Source of the DNA: Solirubrobacter soli DSM 22325
Lineage (GTDB): Bacteria > Actinomycetota > Thermoleophilia > Solirubrobacterales > Solirubrobacteraceae
Direction: 5' to 3'
Assembly: GCF_000423665.1 (NCBI RefSeq)
Contig: NZ_KE384069.1
Span: forward strand, 671,588 to 735,587
DNA length: 64,000 bases
Shown here piece after piece: positions 17,139 through 26,476 of this stretch. The notes beneath the pieces were generated by a model. It saw nothing but the letters and a program-made list of their open reading frames with translations, was not told where the DNA came from and did no database searches. Both the position numbers and the translations under genes were made by a program. The stretch's first letter is position 1. Each line of letters begins with the position of its first letter.

Positions 17139-18598
17139 GACTTCACCTCCGCGTCCGCCTGCTGCCAGCTCGGCTTGCGGAACTTCAGGAACAACCAGGG
17201 CGGGAGGAGCCCGAGCAGGACGGTGCCGCCGAGGATCAGCGCCACGTACGCGCCGGTGCTGCCGTTCTCGAACTGCGACGGCGGGACGAAGCCGATCAGG
17301 ATCGCCGCCGCCGAGGCGAGGAAGCCGACCACGCACAGGAAGCTGAGCGCCGGCGCCTTGTAGCCGCGCTTGACGTCGGGCTGGCGGCGGCGCAGGTTGA
17401 CCGCCGCGATGAACATCAACAGGTACACGATCAGGTACACCTGCGTGGTCATCACGCTCAGGATCCAGTAGGCGCTCGAGACATCCGGAATGAGCGCGTA
17501 CATCAGCGCGATCACGGTCGTGATCGCGCCCTGCACCACGAGGATGTGAACGGGGATCTCGTGCTCGTTCATCGCCTGGAAGAACGGCGGCAGGTAGCCC
17601 TCGCGACGGGCGATCAGCAGCAGGCCCTTGGACGGCCCGGCGAGCCACGTGAGCATGCCGCCGGCCGACGCGCAGATCAGCGCGATGGCGACGATCGGCA
17701 CCAGGAACGAGAGGTTGAAGTTCGCGAAGAACGCGCTGAAGGCCTGCATCACGCCGGCGGTCAGGCTCAGCTCCTGCGCCGGGATCACCCAGCTGATGGC
17801 CAGCGCGGGGAGGATGAAGATCAGCAGCACGAGCCCGATGGCGAAGAACATCGCCTTCGGGAACTCGCGACCCGGGTTCTTCAGCGAGCTCACGTGGACC
17901 GCGTTCATCTCCATCCCCGAGTAGGAGAGGAAGTTGTTGACGATCAGCACGAGGCTGGCGATACCGGTCCACTCCGGGAACAGGTGGCTCGCGTTCATCG
18001 GCGCGGCCGACGTGTTGCCCTGCAGCAGGTAGACGATGCCGAGGATGACGAGGATCGCGCCCGGGATCAGCGTCCCGATCAGCAGCCCGCTGGACGCGAG
18101 CTTGGCGATCCCGCCGGTGCCGCCCCTGGCCGACACGAACACGCCCGCCCAGAAGACCACGAGGATGACGACGCCGGTATAGACCCCATTGGTCGCGAGA
18201 TCCGGATTGAACACGTACGCCAATGTGCTGGCCACGAACGCCAGCAGCGTCGGGTAGTAGAAGATCGTCATCGCGAACTGGCACCAGACGGCCAGCAGAC
18301 CCCACCTGGCGGACATGCCTTCGCTGACCCAGCGGAAGACCCCGCCGCTCCACCCGGACGCCAGCTCGGCGGCGACCAGCGCCTGGGGGAGCAGGAACAC
18401 GATCGCCGGCACGATGTACAGGAACACGCACGCCAAGCCGTAGACGGCCATCGTCGGCGCGCTGCGCAGGCTCGCCACCGAGGACGTCGTCATGAACGCC
18501 AGCGTCAGCCACGTGATGTACGTGGGTTTGACGAGCGCCACTCTGGCCGGCTTGACCGCGGCTGGTGCCTTGCCCGCCGGCACGTCCATCGATGCCAT
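17135..18598 (-). CDS. APC-superfamily amino-acid permease/antiporter
   Basis: 487 residues from ATG 18598, chosen because GGGAGG lies 10 bases upstream. About 12 hydrophobic segments have the APC layout: an unwound TM1 near SSVASLRSAP, and NFLSYSGMEMNAVHVSSLKNPGREFPKA (in the middle of the protein), which resembles the TM6/loop signature of GadC-like glutamate:GABA antiporters. It should exchange or import amino acids across the inner membrane. It is the first gene of a five-gene unit with two peptidases, consistent with peptide breakdown and amino-acid trafficking. Confidence 0.88.
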   Translation of the reverse strand: MASMDVPAGKAPAAVKPARVALVKPTYITWLTLAFMTTSSVASLRSAPTMAVYGLACVFLYIVPAIVFLLPQALVAAELASGWSGGVFRWVSEGMSARWGLLAVWCQFAMTIFYYPTLLAFVASTLAYVFNPDLATNGVYTGVVILVVFWAGVFVSARGGTGGIAKLASSGLLIGTLIPGAILVILGIVYLLQGNTSAAPMNASHLFPEWTGIASLVLIVNNFLSYSGMEMNAVHVSSLKNPGREFPKAMFFAIGLVLLIFILPALAISWVIPAQELSLTAGVMQAFSAFFANFNLSFLVPIVAIALICASAGGMLTWLAGPSKGLLLIARREGYLPPFFQAMNEHEIPVHILVVQGAITTVIALMYALIPDVSSAYWILSVMTTQVYLIVYLLMFIAAVNLRRRQPDVKRGYKAPALSFLCVVGFLASAAAILIGFVPPSQFENGSTGAYVALILGGTVLLGLLPPWLFLKFRKPSWQQADAEVKS

Positions 18599-18702
18599 TT
18601 CGAAACGACCTCCCTCGACGCTGGTGACTCGAACCGTTGCGCGGTCAGGGAGAGCCGCATCATCCATATGGGGTGATTCGGTCCACTTAGGGCCTTGCCA
18701 GC

Positions 18703-19953
18703 GTGTTGGCGGTGGCGGTCACGCGGTCAGAGCCGGCGGTCCAGTTCATCGTCGAACTGGCCTCGGCGCTCAACGAGGCGGGCGAGTCGGTCACCCTCAA
18801 CCAGCGGCGAATGGACCGCATCGCCGCGGCCTACGACGCGGGCGACGCGCAGGTCGCGGTGATGCCGAACATGGTCCTGGCCGCGGGCCGGCATGGGGCC
18901 GCCGTGCTCGCGCACGGGGCCGCCAGCGGCGACCCGATCCAGCGGCTCGATCGCGCGGGCGCGATCGAGGACGTCGCCAAGCTCGCGGAGCGGGGGGCGA
19001 TCGACCCCGACGACGGCTTGCGGCGGCTGGACGAGATCGCCGTGATGCGGCATCGGTTCGGCGCTACCGGCGTGATCGTGGGGCACGCGGTCCTGACCGT
19101 CGGCCTGGCGCTGATCCTGCAGCCCACTCCGGTGGCCCTCGGCATGGCGGCGGTCTTCGGCGCGTTCGTCGGCGCGCTGAAGCTCTACGCGCGCCACACG
19201 CAGACGATCGGCGTCCTGCTGCCGGTCGCGGCCGCCACGCTGGTCAGCGCGCTGGCCTTCTGGTTCGCGCCGGACCGGACGATCGACGCCTCGATGCGCG
19301 TCCTGATCCCGCCGCTGGTCACGTTCCTGCCGGGCAGCCTGCTCACGACCGCGACCCTCGACCTCGCCGCCGGCGAGGTGATCAGCGGCTCCAGCCGACT
19401 CGTGGCCGGAACGATGCAGCTCGTCCTGCTCACGTTCGGGATCGCCGCCGGCGCGACCATCGCCGGGGTCTCGCTCGACGAAGCGATCACCAACGAGGCC
19501 AAGAACACGCTCGGCGACTGGGCGCCGTGGCTCGGTGTCGTGGTCTTCGGCGTCGGCTGCTTCGTGCACTTCTCCGGCCCGCCACGCGCGCTCGGCTGGC
19601 TGCTGCTGGTGCTGTTCTCGGCCTACGCCGGCCAGCAACTCGGCGGGCGGCTGGTCTCGGAGACCCTCGGCGGGTTCTTCGGCGCGCTGATCGTCACCCC
19701 GGTCGCCGCGTGGGTGGCGACCCGCCCGACCGGACCGCCCGCGCTCGCCACGTTCCTGCCCGCCTTCTGGATCCTCGTCCCGGGCGCGGTCAGCCTGATC
19801 GGGATCGCCGAGTTCGTCGGCACCGGTCGCGAGTCCGGTCTGGACCACTTCTTCAACGCCCTCGACGTGTTCATCGCGATCTCGGTCGGGGTGCTCGTCG
19901 GAAATGCCTTGGTTCTCCGCTATACAGCACGATCTGTACGTAAAGCACATTGA
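18703..19953 (+). CDS. ThrE-type threonine/serine exporter family protein
   Basis: 416 residues from GTG 18703 (no strong ribosome site). It has the two-part ThrE layout: a cytoplasmic N-terminal region (about 1-120, FIVELASALNEAGESV...) followed by about ten hydrophobic segments with LPGSLLTTATLDLAAGEVISGSSR-like conserved text in the middle and a second ThrE half (about 280-410). The family exports small hydroxy amino acids by proton antiport. It is divergent from the amino-acid permease operon, which supports a role in amino-acid balance. Confidence 0.82.
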   Translation: MLAVAVTRSEPAVQFIVELASALNEAGESVTLNQRRMDRIAAAYDAGDAQVAVMPNMVLAAGRHGAAVLAHGAASGDPIQRLDRAGAIEDVAKLAERGAIDPDDGLRRLDEIAVMRHRFGATGVIVGHAVLTVGLALILQPTPVALGMAAVFGAFVGALKLYARHTQTIGVLLPVAAATLVSALAFWFAPDRTIDASMRVLIPPLVTFLPGSLLTTATLDLAAGEVISGSSRLVAGTMQLVLLTFGIAAGATIAGVSLDEAITNEAKNTLGDWAPWLGVVVFGVGCFVHFSGPPRALGWLLLVLFSAYAGQQLGGRLVSETLGGFFGALIVTPVAAWVATRPTGPPALATFLPAFWILVPGAVSLIGIAEFVGTGRESGLDHFFNALDVFIAISVGVLVGNALVLRYTARSVRKAH

Positions 19954-19990
19954 CTCGTGGCTGTGATTTGTCTACCGTCGCCCGCGATTC

Positions 19991-22735
19991 ATGGCGAAGC
20001 GTGGAGCGCAGGGAGTGCTGCTGGGCCGGCGTCAGGAATGCGCCGCGCTGGACCAGTTGCTCGTCGACGTCCGCGAGGGGCGCAGCCGCGCGATGGTGAT
20101 CCGGGGCGACGCCGGCGTCGGCAAGTCCGTGCTGCTCGACCACGTCGCCCGGCAGGCGAAGGGGTTCACCGTCGTGCGCGCGTCCGGGGTCGAGTCCGAG
20201 ATGGAGCTGGCGTTCGCGGGCCTGCACCAGTTCTGCGGGCCGCTGCTCGCCCACCGGGAGCGGCTGCCGGCGCCGCAGCGCGACGCGATCGCGACCGCGT
20301 TCGGCCTGAGCGCGGGCGGCTCGCCGGATCGCTTCTTCGTCGGTCTCGGCGTCCTCGGGCTGTTGTCGGAAGCGGCCGAAAGCGTTCCTGTCGTGTGCCT
20401 GGTGGACGACGCGCAGTGGCTCGATCGCGTGTCGGCGCAGACGCTCGCGTTCGTCGCCCGCCGCCTCGTCGCCGAGTCGGTCGCGATGGTCTTCGCCGTC
20501 CGCGACGACAACGGGCACGACGAGCTCGAGGGCCTGCCTTCGCTGGTCGTCCGTGGTCTGCCGGACCGCGACGCCCGCGCGTTGCTGGACTCGCAACTGC
20601 GCGGTCCGCTCGACGACGGCGTTCGCGACCGGGTCGTCGCCGAGGCGCGCGGGAACCCGCTGGCGCTGCTGGAGCTCCCGCGCGGGATGAGCGTCGAGGA
20701 ACTCGCGGGCGGCTACACGATGCCGTCCGCCGAGCCGCTGGCGGGCCGGATCGAGGAGAGCTTCGTGCGGCGGCTCGACGCGCTGCCCGAGGAGACCCGG
20801 CGGCTGGTGCTGATCGCCGCCGCCGAGCCGGTCGGGGATCCGGCGCTGGTCCTGCGCGCCGCGGCCCGCCTCGACCTCGATCGCGGCGCCGCGGAGCCCG
20901 CCGACGCCGCCGGGCTGCTCAGCTTCGGCGCCCACGTGCGGTTCCGCCATCCGCTGGTCCGCTCCGCGGTCTACCGGGCCGCGTCGCAGGAGGACCGCCA
21001 GCGCGCTCACCGGGCGCTCGGGGAGGCCACCGACCCGGACCTCGACCCGGACCGTCGCGCCTGGCACCGCGCGCAGGCGGCGACCGGCCCGGACGAGGAG
21101 GTCGCCGCCGAGCTCGAGCGCTCCGCCGGGCGGGCGCAGGCGCGCGGCGGGTTCGCCGCGGCCGCGGCATTCCTCGAGCGCGCGGTCGAGCTCACCCGCG
21201 ACCCGGCCCAGCGCGCCCGCCGCGCGCTCGTCGCCGCGCAGTTCAAGCACCAGGCCGGCGCGCCCGAGGCCGCGCTCGCGCTGCTGGCGATGGCGCAGGC
21301 CGGGCCGCTCGACGAGCTCCAGCACGCCCGCGTCGATCTCGTGCGCGGCCAGATCGCGTTCGCCGTCAGCCGCGGCACCGATCCTCCGCGGCTGCTGCTC
21401 AGCGCCGCGCGGCGGCTCGAGGCGCTGGACGACCGGCTCGCGCGCGAGACCTACCGGGATGCGCTCAATGCGGCCTGGTACGCCCGCCGCTCCGATGGCG
21501 ACGCCGGACCGGTGGAGGTCGCCCGCGCGGTGCAGGCGATGCCGCCGGCGGCCAACGGTGCCCGCGCGACCGACCTGCTGCTGAAGGGGTCCGCGCTCCT
21601 GGTCACCGACGGGCCGGCCGCGGGGGCGCCGCTGCTGCGGCGCGGGCTGACCGCCTTCCGGAGCGCCACGATGCCGACCGACGAGCGGCTGCGCTGGATG
21701 TGGCTCGCCTGCCGCTCCGCGCACAACATCTGGGACGCCGAGCTGTGGGACGCGCTCTCGGAGGAGTTCCTGCGGCTGGCGCATGACGCCGGGGCATCGA
21801 GCCTGCTCGGCCATGCGTCGGCGATGCGCGCCGGTGTGCGCCTGTTCGCGGGCGAGCTGAACGCCGCGTGGTCGCTCGTGGGGGAGGAGGAGGCGATCCA
21901 GAAGGCGATGGGCATCTCGCGGCCGTCGTACCCGGGCGTGTCGGTGTCGGCCTGGCAGGGCCGCGAGTCCGAGGTGCGCGCCCGTGTCGACAGCAACACG
22001 GGCCGGGCGGCGCAGGTGGGCGAGGGGCAGTGGTCGACGCTCGTGCACTGGGCGAGCGCGACGCTCTACAACGGCCTCGGCCGCTACGAGGACGCGCTCC
22101 ACGAGGCCGAGCGCGCCGTCGAGGCCCCGCGCGAGTACGGGATCGCCAGCTGGGCGCTGCCGGAGCTCGTCGAGGCGGCCGTGCGCTGCGGCCGGCCGGC
22201 AGCAGCCGAGCCGGCGCTCGCCCGGTTGTCGGAGCTCACCCGCGCCGGCGGCGCCGACTTCGGGCTCGGCATGGAGGCGCTCTCCCGCGCGCTCGTGGAG
22301 GAGGACGAGGCGCTGTTCGAGGAGGCCGTCGCGCGCCTCGACCGCCGCCCGACCACGGCGTTCCTGGCCCGCGCGCACCTGCTCTACGGCGAGTGGCTGC
22401 GGCGCGAACGCCGGCGGGTGGACGCCCGCGCGCACCTCGGCGCCGCCCACGAGCTGTTCGCCACGATGGGGGCGGCCGGGTTCGCCGACCGCGCTGAGCG
22501 CGAGCTGCGGGCGACCGGAGCGACCGCCCGCAAGCGCACCGTCGAGAGCCGGGACGAGCTCACGCCGCAGGAGCTGCAGATCGCTCGGCTCGCCCACGAC
22601 GGACTCTCCAACCCCGAGATCGCCGCCCGGCTGTTCATCAGCCCGCGGACCGTGGAGTACCACCTGCACAAGGTCTTCTCCAAGCTCGACATCGGGTCGC
22701 GCAACGAGCTCACCCGCGTCTTCTCGCGGGCGTGA
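19991..22735 (+). CDS. Large ATP-binding LuxR-family (LAL) transcription regulator
   Basis: 914 residues. An N-terminal AAA/NACHT-like ATPase has Walker A GDAGVGKS (about 39-46) and Walker B VCLVDDAQWLD. A long TPR-like helical middle (about 300-830) follows, then a C-terminal LuxR HTH (ELTPQELQIARLAHDGLSNP, then PRTVEYHLHKVFSKLDI). LAL proteins sense a ligand through the ATPase/helical part and activate transcription. The target is not evident. Its neighbours are an exporter and a chemoreceptor. A hairpin terminator follows directly. Confidence 0.92.
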   Translation: MAKRGAQGVLLGRRQECAALDQLLVDVREGRSRAMVIRGDAGVGKSVLLDHVARQAKGFTVVRASGVESEMELAFAGLHQFCGPLLAHRERLPAPQRDAIATAFGLSAGGSPDRFFVGLGVLGLLSEAAESVPVVCLVDDAQWLDRVSAQTLAFVARRLVAESVAMVFAVRDDNGHDELEGLPSLVVRGLPDRDARALLDSQLRGPLDDGVRDRVVAEARGNPLALLELPRGMSVEELAGGYTMPSAEPLAGRIEESFVRRLDALPEETRRLVLIAAAEPVGDPALVLRAAARLDLDRGAAEPADAAGLLSFGAHVRFRHPLVRSAVYRAASQEDRQRAHRALGEATDPDLDPDRRAWHRAQAATGPDEEVAAELERSAGRAQARGGFAAAAAFLERAVELTRDPAQRARRALVAAQFKHQAGAPEAALALLAMAQAGPLDELQHARVDLVRGQIAFAVSRGTDPPRLLLSAARRLEALDDRLARETYRDALNAAWYARRSDGDAGPVEVARAVQAMPPAANGARATDLLLKGSALLVTDGPAAGAPLLRRGLTAFRSATMPTDERLRWMWLACRSAHNIWDAELWDALSEEFLRLAHDAGASSLLGHASAMRAGVRLFAGELNAAWSLVGEEEAIQKAMGISRPSYPGVSVSAWQGRESEVRARVDSNTGRAAQVGEGQWSTLVHWASATLYNGLGRYEDALHEAERAVEAPREYGIASWALPELVEAAVRCGRPAAAEPALARLSELTRAGGADFGLGMEALSRALVEEDEALFEEAVARLDRRPTTAFLARAHLLYGEWLRRERRRVDARAHLGAAHELFATMGAAGFADRAERELRATGATARKRTVESRDELTPQELQIARLAHDGLSNPEIAARLFISPRTVEYHLHKVFSKLDIGSRNELTRVFSRA

Positions 22736-22736
22736 C

Positions 22737-22759
22737 GGGGCGGCCTCGACGGCCGCCCC
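22737..22759. terminator. Bidirectional terminator hairpin
   Basis: GGGGCGGCC and GGCCGCCCC pair around TCGAC, right after the LuxR-type gene and just before the stop of the convergent chemoreceptor gene. Confidence 0.75.
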
Positions 22760-22768
22760 GTGTGCTGT

Positions 22769-24637
22769 CTAGACCGTGATCTTGAACTGGCGGACGAGGC
22801 GCTCGAGGTCCTCGGCCGTGGTGGCGAGCTCGGAGGCGGAGGAGGAGATCTCCTGCGCCGACGCGCTCGTCTGCTCGGTCGAGGCGGAGACCTGCTCGGC
22901 GGAGGCCGAGGAGGACTGCGCGACGTCGGCGACCTGGACGATGTCGCCCTGCATCTGCTCGGCCTCGGCCGAGATCTGCTGCACGGACGAGGCGATCTCG
23001 ACCACGCGCTGGGACATGTGCTCGACGGAGGCGCCGATGCGCTCGAAGGCGTCGCGGGCCTCGGCGACCGTGTTGACGCCCCGGTCGGTGAGCTTGCCGC
23101 TCTCGGCGACGACCGAGACGGCCTTGCCGGTCTCGCGCTGGATCTCCTCGATCAGCGTGGAGATCTCGGCGGCCGCGGCCTGGGAGCCCTCGGCCAGCTT
23201 GCGCACTTCCTCGGCGACGACGGCGAAGCCCTTGCCCTGCTCGCCGGCGCGGGCGGCCTCGATGGCGGCGTTGAGGGCGAGCAGGTTGGTCTGCTCGGCC
23301 AGGCCGGTGATCGTGTCGACGATGCCGCCGATCTTCTCGGAGCGGGCCGACAGCTCCTGGATCGCGCTCGAGACCTCCTGGGAGGCGTCGGCGACCTGGC
23401 GCATCGCGTCGGAGGCCGAGTTGGCGGCCTCGACGCCGTGCTCGGCGACCGCGCGCGCCTCGTCGGCGGCCTTGGCGGTCTCCTCGGCGGTCTGGGCCGA
23501 GACGCTGGCCGCGCGGGCGGCCTCGGCGGCCGACGAGCGGGCGGACTCGACGACGCGGACCTGCGTCTCGGCGCCGCGGGCGACCTCGCCGACGGCGGAG
23601 GCGATCTCCTCGATCGCGCGGGTCGTCTCGTCGGACGTCTGCGCCATCTGCTGCGACGCGGCGGACACCGTGCCGGCGGAGATCGACACGTGGCCGATGG
23701 TCTCGCCGAGCTTGGTGCGCATCGCGTTGTAGGACTCGACGGAGCGGCCGGCGTTGGAGAGCATCGCGTTGAAGGTGGTGCTGAGGCGGCCGAGCTCGTC
23801 GTCCGCGGTGACCTCGACCGGGGTGGTCGTCGTGGCCACGGTCTGCGTCAGGTCGCCCTCGGCGCAGGACTCGAGGCCGGCGGACAGCGACTCGAGGTCC
23901 TTCTTGTTGAGCGACTCGAGCCGCTTCTGGAGCGCGTGCACCGGCCGGGTGACCGAGCGGGTGACGATCACGGCCAGCGCGAGCGCGACGAGCACGCTCA
24001 GCAGCGCGGCGATGAGGATCGAGCGCTTGGTGGCGGCGATCGCGTCTGACGCCTTCTTGCCCTCGCCGCCCGCGTAGGCGATGACGCCCTTGGAGCTCGC
24101 GGCGACGCCCGCGGCGATCTGCGGCTGGAGCTTGAGGATCTGCTCCGTGTAGAGCGTGCGCGAGGTGGTGCGCTCCTCGACGTTCTTTACGGTCTCCTCG
24201 CGCGAGGCCTGGATCGCCTTCTTCTGCAGGCCGACCAGCGCCATGTATCCATCGCGCAGCTTCTTGACGCCGTCGGCGGCCTTCACCGTCTCCGGGTCCG
24301 TCGCCTGGCTCAGGACGGCGATCATCCCTTCGAACGCCTTCTGGTCCTGCGCGGTGAGGGCGTCGAACTGCTTGGCGACCTTGTCCTGGCTGGCCAGGTC
24401 ACCGTCATAGACGTAAAGGTGCTGGGCCACGAGCTGGCCCTCCTCCGGCGCGCGGGCGGCGATGCCGTCCACGGTGGCGGTGTACTGCGGGACGTCGACG
24501 GCGAGGCCGTGGACCTTGGTGTCGAGGTTGCCCGTCGACTTGAAGGCGACGACCGAGACGACCAGCAGCCCGAGCGCGAGGGCGCCGAAGGCAATACCGA
24601 GTCGGACGGCCAGACGCAGATTGCGGAGCTTCTGCAT
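22769..24637 (-). CDS. Methyl-accepting chemotaxis protein
   Basis: 622 residues from ATG 24637 with AAGGA upstream. TM1 (about 12-32) is followed by a ~165-residue periplasmic four-helix-type sensor, TM2 (about 205-225), a HAMP domain (VTRPVHALQKRLE...) and the long cytoplasmic coiled-coil signalling domain. The hairpin tip EQTNLLALNAAIEAARAGEQ is the chemoreceptor signature that contacts CheA/CheW. No chemotaxis kinase gene is nearby, so it is an orphan receptor in this window. The ligand is unknown. Confidence 0.93.
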   Translation of the reverse strand: MQKLRNLRLAVRLGIAFGALALGLLVVSVVAFKSTGNLDTKVHGLAVDVPQYTATVDGIAARAPEEGQLVAQHLYVYDGDLASQDKVAKQFDALTAQDQKAFEGMIAVLSQATDPETVKAADGVKKLRDGYMALVGLQKKAIQASREETVKNVEERTTSRTLYTEQILKLQPQIAAGVAASSKGVIAYAGGEGKKASDAIAATKRSILIAALLSVLVALALAVIVTRSVTRPVHALQKRLESLNKKDLESLSAGLESCAEGDLTQTVATTTTPVEVTADDELGRLSTTFNAMLSNAGRSVESYNAMRTKLGETIGHVSISAGTVSAASQQMAQTSDETTRAIEEIASAVGEVARGAETQVRVVESARSSAAEAARAASVSAQTAEETAKAADEARAVAEHGVEAANSASDAMRQVADASQEVSSAIQELSARSEKIGGIVDTITGLAEQTNLLALNAAIEAARAGEQGKGFAVVAEEVRKLAEGSQAAAAEISTLIEEIQRETGKAVSVVAESGKLTDRGVNTVAEARDAFERIGASVEHMSQRVVEIASSVQQISAEAEQMQGDIVQVADVAQSSSASAEQVSASTEQTSASAQEISSSASELATTAEDLERLVRQFKITV

Positions 24638-24763
24638 GGGGTCCTTGGGGTGAGGCGGGGTACGGGACGAAGTGCTCCCTGAGTGATCGGCACGGAAGGT
24701 CTTCAAGTTGACCTTTCATTTATGGGTCACAATCGCGACTTCTCATCCGATGGTGGTCAGTAC

Positions 24764-25297
24764 ATGCGCGACACCGACGAAGCGCTCCTGCAGTCGGGGG
24801 ACCTCGAGGATTTCGGGCGGTTCTACGACCGCTACGTCCGTTCGCTGCTGGCGTTCTTCCAGCGGCGGACCGGGAACCCGGAGGTCGCCGCGGACCTGAC
24901 CGCGGAGACGTTCGCCGCGGCCCTGGTCGCCCGCAAGCGCTACCGACCGCAGAGCGCGGGCGCGGCGGCGTGGCTGTTCACGATCGCCCACCACAAGCTG
25001 AGCGACTACCGCCGCCGCGGGCGCGCCGAGGGCCGGATGCGCTCGCGCCTGGGGATGGAACCGGTCGCGGTGGCCGCCGAGGACGCCGAGCTGATCCGCT
25101 GGCTCGGTGACGAAGTGGCGGCCCAGATCATCGACGAGCTGCCGGTCGAGCAGCGCGAGGCGGTCCGCGCCCATGTGCTCGAGGACCGGGACTACGCGGA
25201 GATCGCGCGCGCCGAGCGGGTCCCCGAGGCGACCGTGCGCAAGCGGGTCAGCCGCGGCCTGCGCCTGCTGCGAAACCGAGTCGGAGGAACCCTGTGA
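24764..25297 (+). CDS. ECF-type RNA polymerase sigma factor
   Basis: 177 residues from ATG 24764. In-frame starts at 24683 and 24722 give leaders without a ribosome site. Region 2 is FGRFYDRYVRSLLAFFQRRT...AADLTAETFAAAL, and region 4 is a helix-turn-helix (ELPVEQREAVRAHVLEDRDY...VPEATVRKRVSRGL). ECF factors direct polymerase to a small set of promoters and are usually held by a membrane anti-sigma encoded next door. Here the next gene overlaps by four bases (GTGA) and is membrane-anchored but is not a standard anti-sigma. Confidence 0.9.
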   Translation: MRDTDEALLQSGDLEDFGRFYDRYVRSLLAFFQRRTGNPEVAADLTAETFAAALVARKRYRPQSAGAAAWLFTIAHHKLSDYRRRGRAEGRMRSRLGMEPVAVAAEDAELIRWLGDEVAAQIIDELPVEQREAVRAHVLEDRDYAEIARAERVPEATVRKRVSRGLRLLRNRVGGTL

Positions 25298-26178
25298 GCA
25301 GCGACTACATCCCCCGCCTGCGGGCGGAGCTCCTCCGCGCGGGTGCGCGCGGGCGGACGCGCCGCCGCGTCTCGGTGGCGCTGCGTCCGGTGGTCGCCGT
25401 CGGCGCGATCGCCGCGCTGGTCGCGGCCTTGCTGATCTTCCTGCCGGGCCCGGCGAGCGACGAGCGGCCGGCGGACAGCGGCACGACGGTCCGGCTCGGC
25501 TATCTCGTCTCGCCGGCGGAGGCCGATCACGCGGCGGTGATCCTCAGGGAGCGGCTCGAGGCCGCCGGCATCCGTCCGGCCCAGGTCATCCCGGCCGGCG
25601 GGCGCATCGACGTCGTCGTGCCGGCGACGGCCCGCGACGCGCTGCCCGCACTGGTCCAGCCGGGGCGGCTGGCGATCTACGACTGGGAGGCGAGCGTGAT
25701 CGGCGGGACCGATCCCGTCTCGTCGTCGGCGGCCCACGCCCGGGCGGCGTCGGCTTCGGTTGGACTCGCGGTGCGCACCGAGACCGACAGCGAGAAGTGG
25801 TTCGCGCTGGCCGGCCGTCCGCCGATCGGGAACGCGGACGTCGCGGGCGCCCACGTCGCCACCGACCCGACGACCGGCGACCCCGTCGTCATCGTGTCAC
25901 TGACCGCGGAGGGGCGGCGCACGTTCGGCGTGATCACCCGCAAGCTCGCCCAGCGCGGCGCCGACCAGGCTCTGGGCGGCGACCCGCTCGAGACCAGCCA
26001 GCACCTCGCGATCGCGGTCGACGACCGGATCGCGGCGCTCCCCTACGTCAACTGGCGCGTCAACCCGGACGGGATCGACGGCGCCGCGGGTGTGCAGCTC
26101 CCGGCCCCTGAGTCGGCTCGCCTGCTGGCCGCGATGCTCAGCGCCGGCCCGCTCCCCGAGCTCACGCCTGACCCATAG
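25294..26178 (+). CDS. Membrane-anchored protein with a SecD P1-head-like domain
   Basis: 294 residues from GTG 25294, overlapping the sigma-factor stop. A basic N-terminus precedes one TM segment (VAVGAIAALVAALLIFLPG). The outer part resembles the periplasmic P1 region of SecD: a GRIDVVVP/GRLAIYDWE strand pair, VVIVSLTAEGRRTFGVITRKLA, then AIAVDDRIAALPYVNW and ESARLLAAMLSAGPLPEL, the order seen in SecD before its transmembrane export domain. That export domain is absent. The position suggests it regulates the ECF factor, in the role an anti-sigma usually fills, but the short cytoplasmic N-terminus (about 30 residues) has no recognisable anti-sigma domain. Confidence 0.7.
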   Translation: MSSDYIPRLRAELLRAGARGRTRRRVSVALRPVVAVGAIAALVAALLIFLPGPASDERPADSGTTVRLGYLVSPAEADHAAVILRERLEAAGIRPAQVIPAGGRIDVVVPATARDALPALVQPGRLAIYDWEASVIGGTDPVSSSAAHARAASASVGLAVRTETDSEKWFALAGRPPIGNADVAGAHVATDPTTGDPVVIVSLTAEGRRTFGVITRKLAQRGADQALGGDPLETSQHLAIAVDDRIAALPYVNWRVNPDGIDGAAGVQLPAPESARLLAAMLSAGPLPELTPDP

Positions 26179-26227
26179 GTCCAGGAATCGGTTGCGTTGC
26201 GCGTGACCTGAGTGAGAGAGTCGCGCC

Positions 26228-26476
26228 GTGAGCGATCACGGTGCGGCGATCGAGGCCGCGCTCAAGGAGCAGCTCGAGCCGCTGGCGGAGAAGGTCGCTG
26301 CCCAGTTCGTCCTGAAGACCGCCGAGAGGGAACGGCCGGCGGGGATGCTCAAGACCGCCGGCGAAGCGGTCGGCCTGATCGCGGGCGTCGTCGCCCTCGG
26401 GTACGTGCTCGGTGGGATCGTGATCGCGCTACGACTCCTTTCGCCGGCTACGAGGCCGAGCAGGCGTTCCCGGTGA
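26228..26476 (+). CDS. Small single-TM protein, possibly the 5' half of a frameshifted gene
   Basis: 82 residues from GTG 26228. An amphipathic helical N-terminus (AAIEAALKEQLEPLAEKVAAQF) is followed by one TM segment (VGLIAGVVALGYVLGGIVIAL) and a short, unusual Ser/Arg tail. The stop overlaps GTG 26473 of the next frame. In membrane proteins of this sort I would expect the sequence after ALRL to continue to a motif like LPRE(V/F)LIS. That motif (VPREVIISLGF) is found in the next frame, so a lost base around 26440-26450 could have split one gene into two. Confidence 0.55.
   Translation: MSDHGAAIEAALKEQLEPLAEKVAAQFVLKTAERERPAGMLKTAGEAVGLIAGVVALGYVLGGIVIALRLLSPATRPSRRSR

Noticed and set aside
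19871..22669. A 932-codon open frame on the minus strand opposite the LuxR-type regulator
   Set aside because: It is a high-GC shadow: Arg/Gly/Glu-rich low-complexity text, no motif, and the plus-strand frame has clear ATPase and HTH motifs.
24708..24733. A -35/-10 promoter (TTGACC...CACAAT) for the sigma-factor gene
   Set aside because: The spacing is only 14 bases and the -10 match is weak, so it is not reported as a feature.
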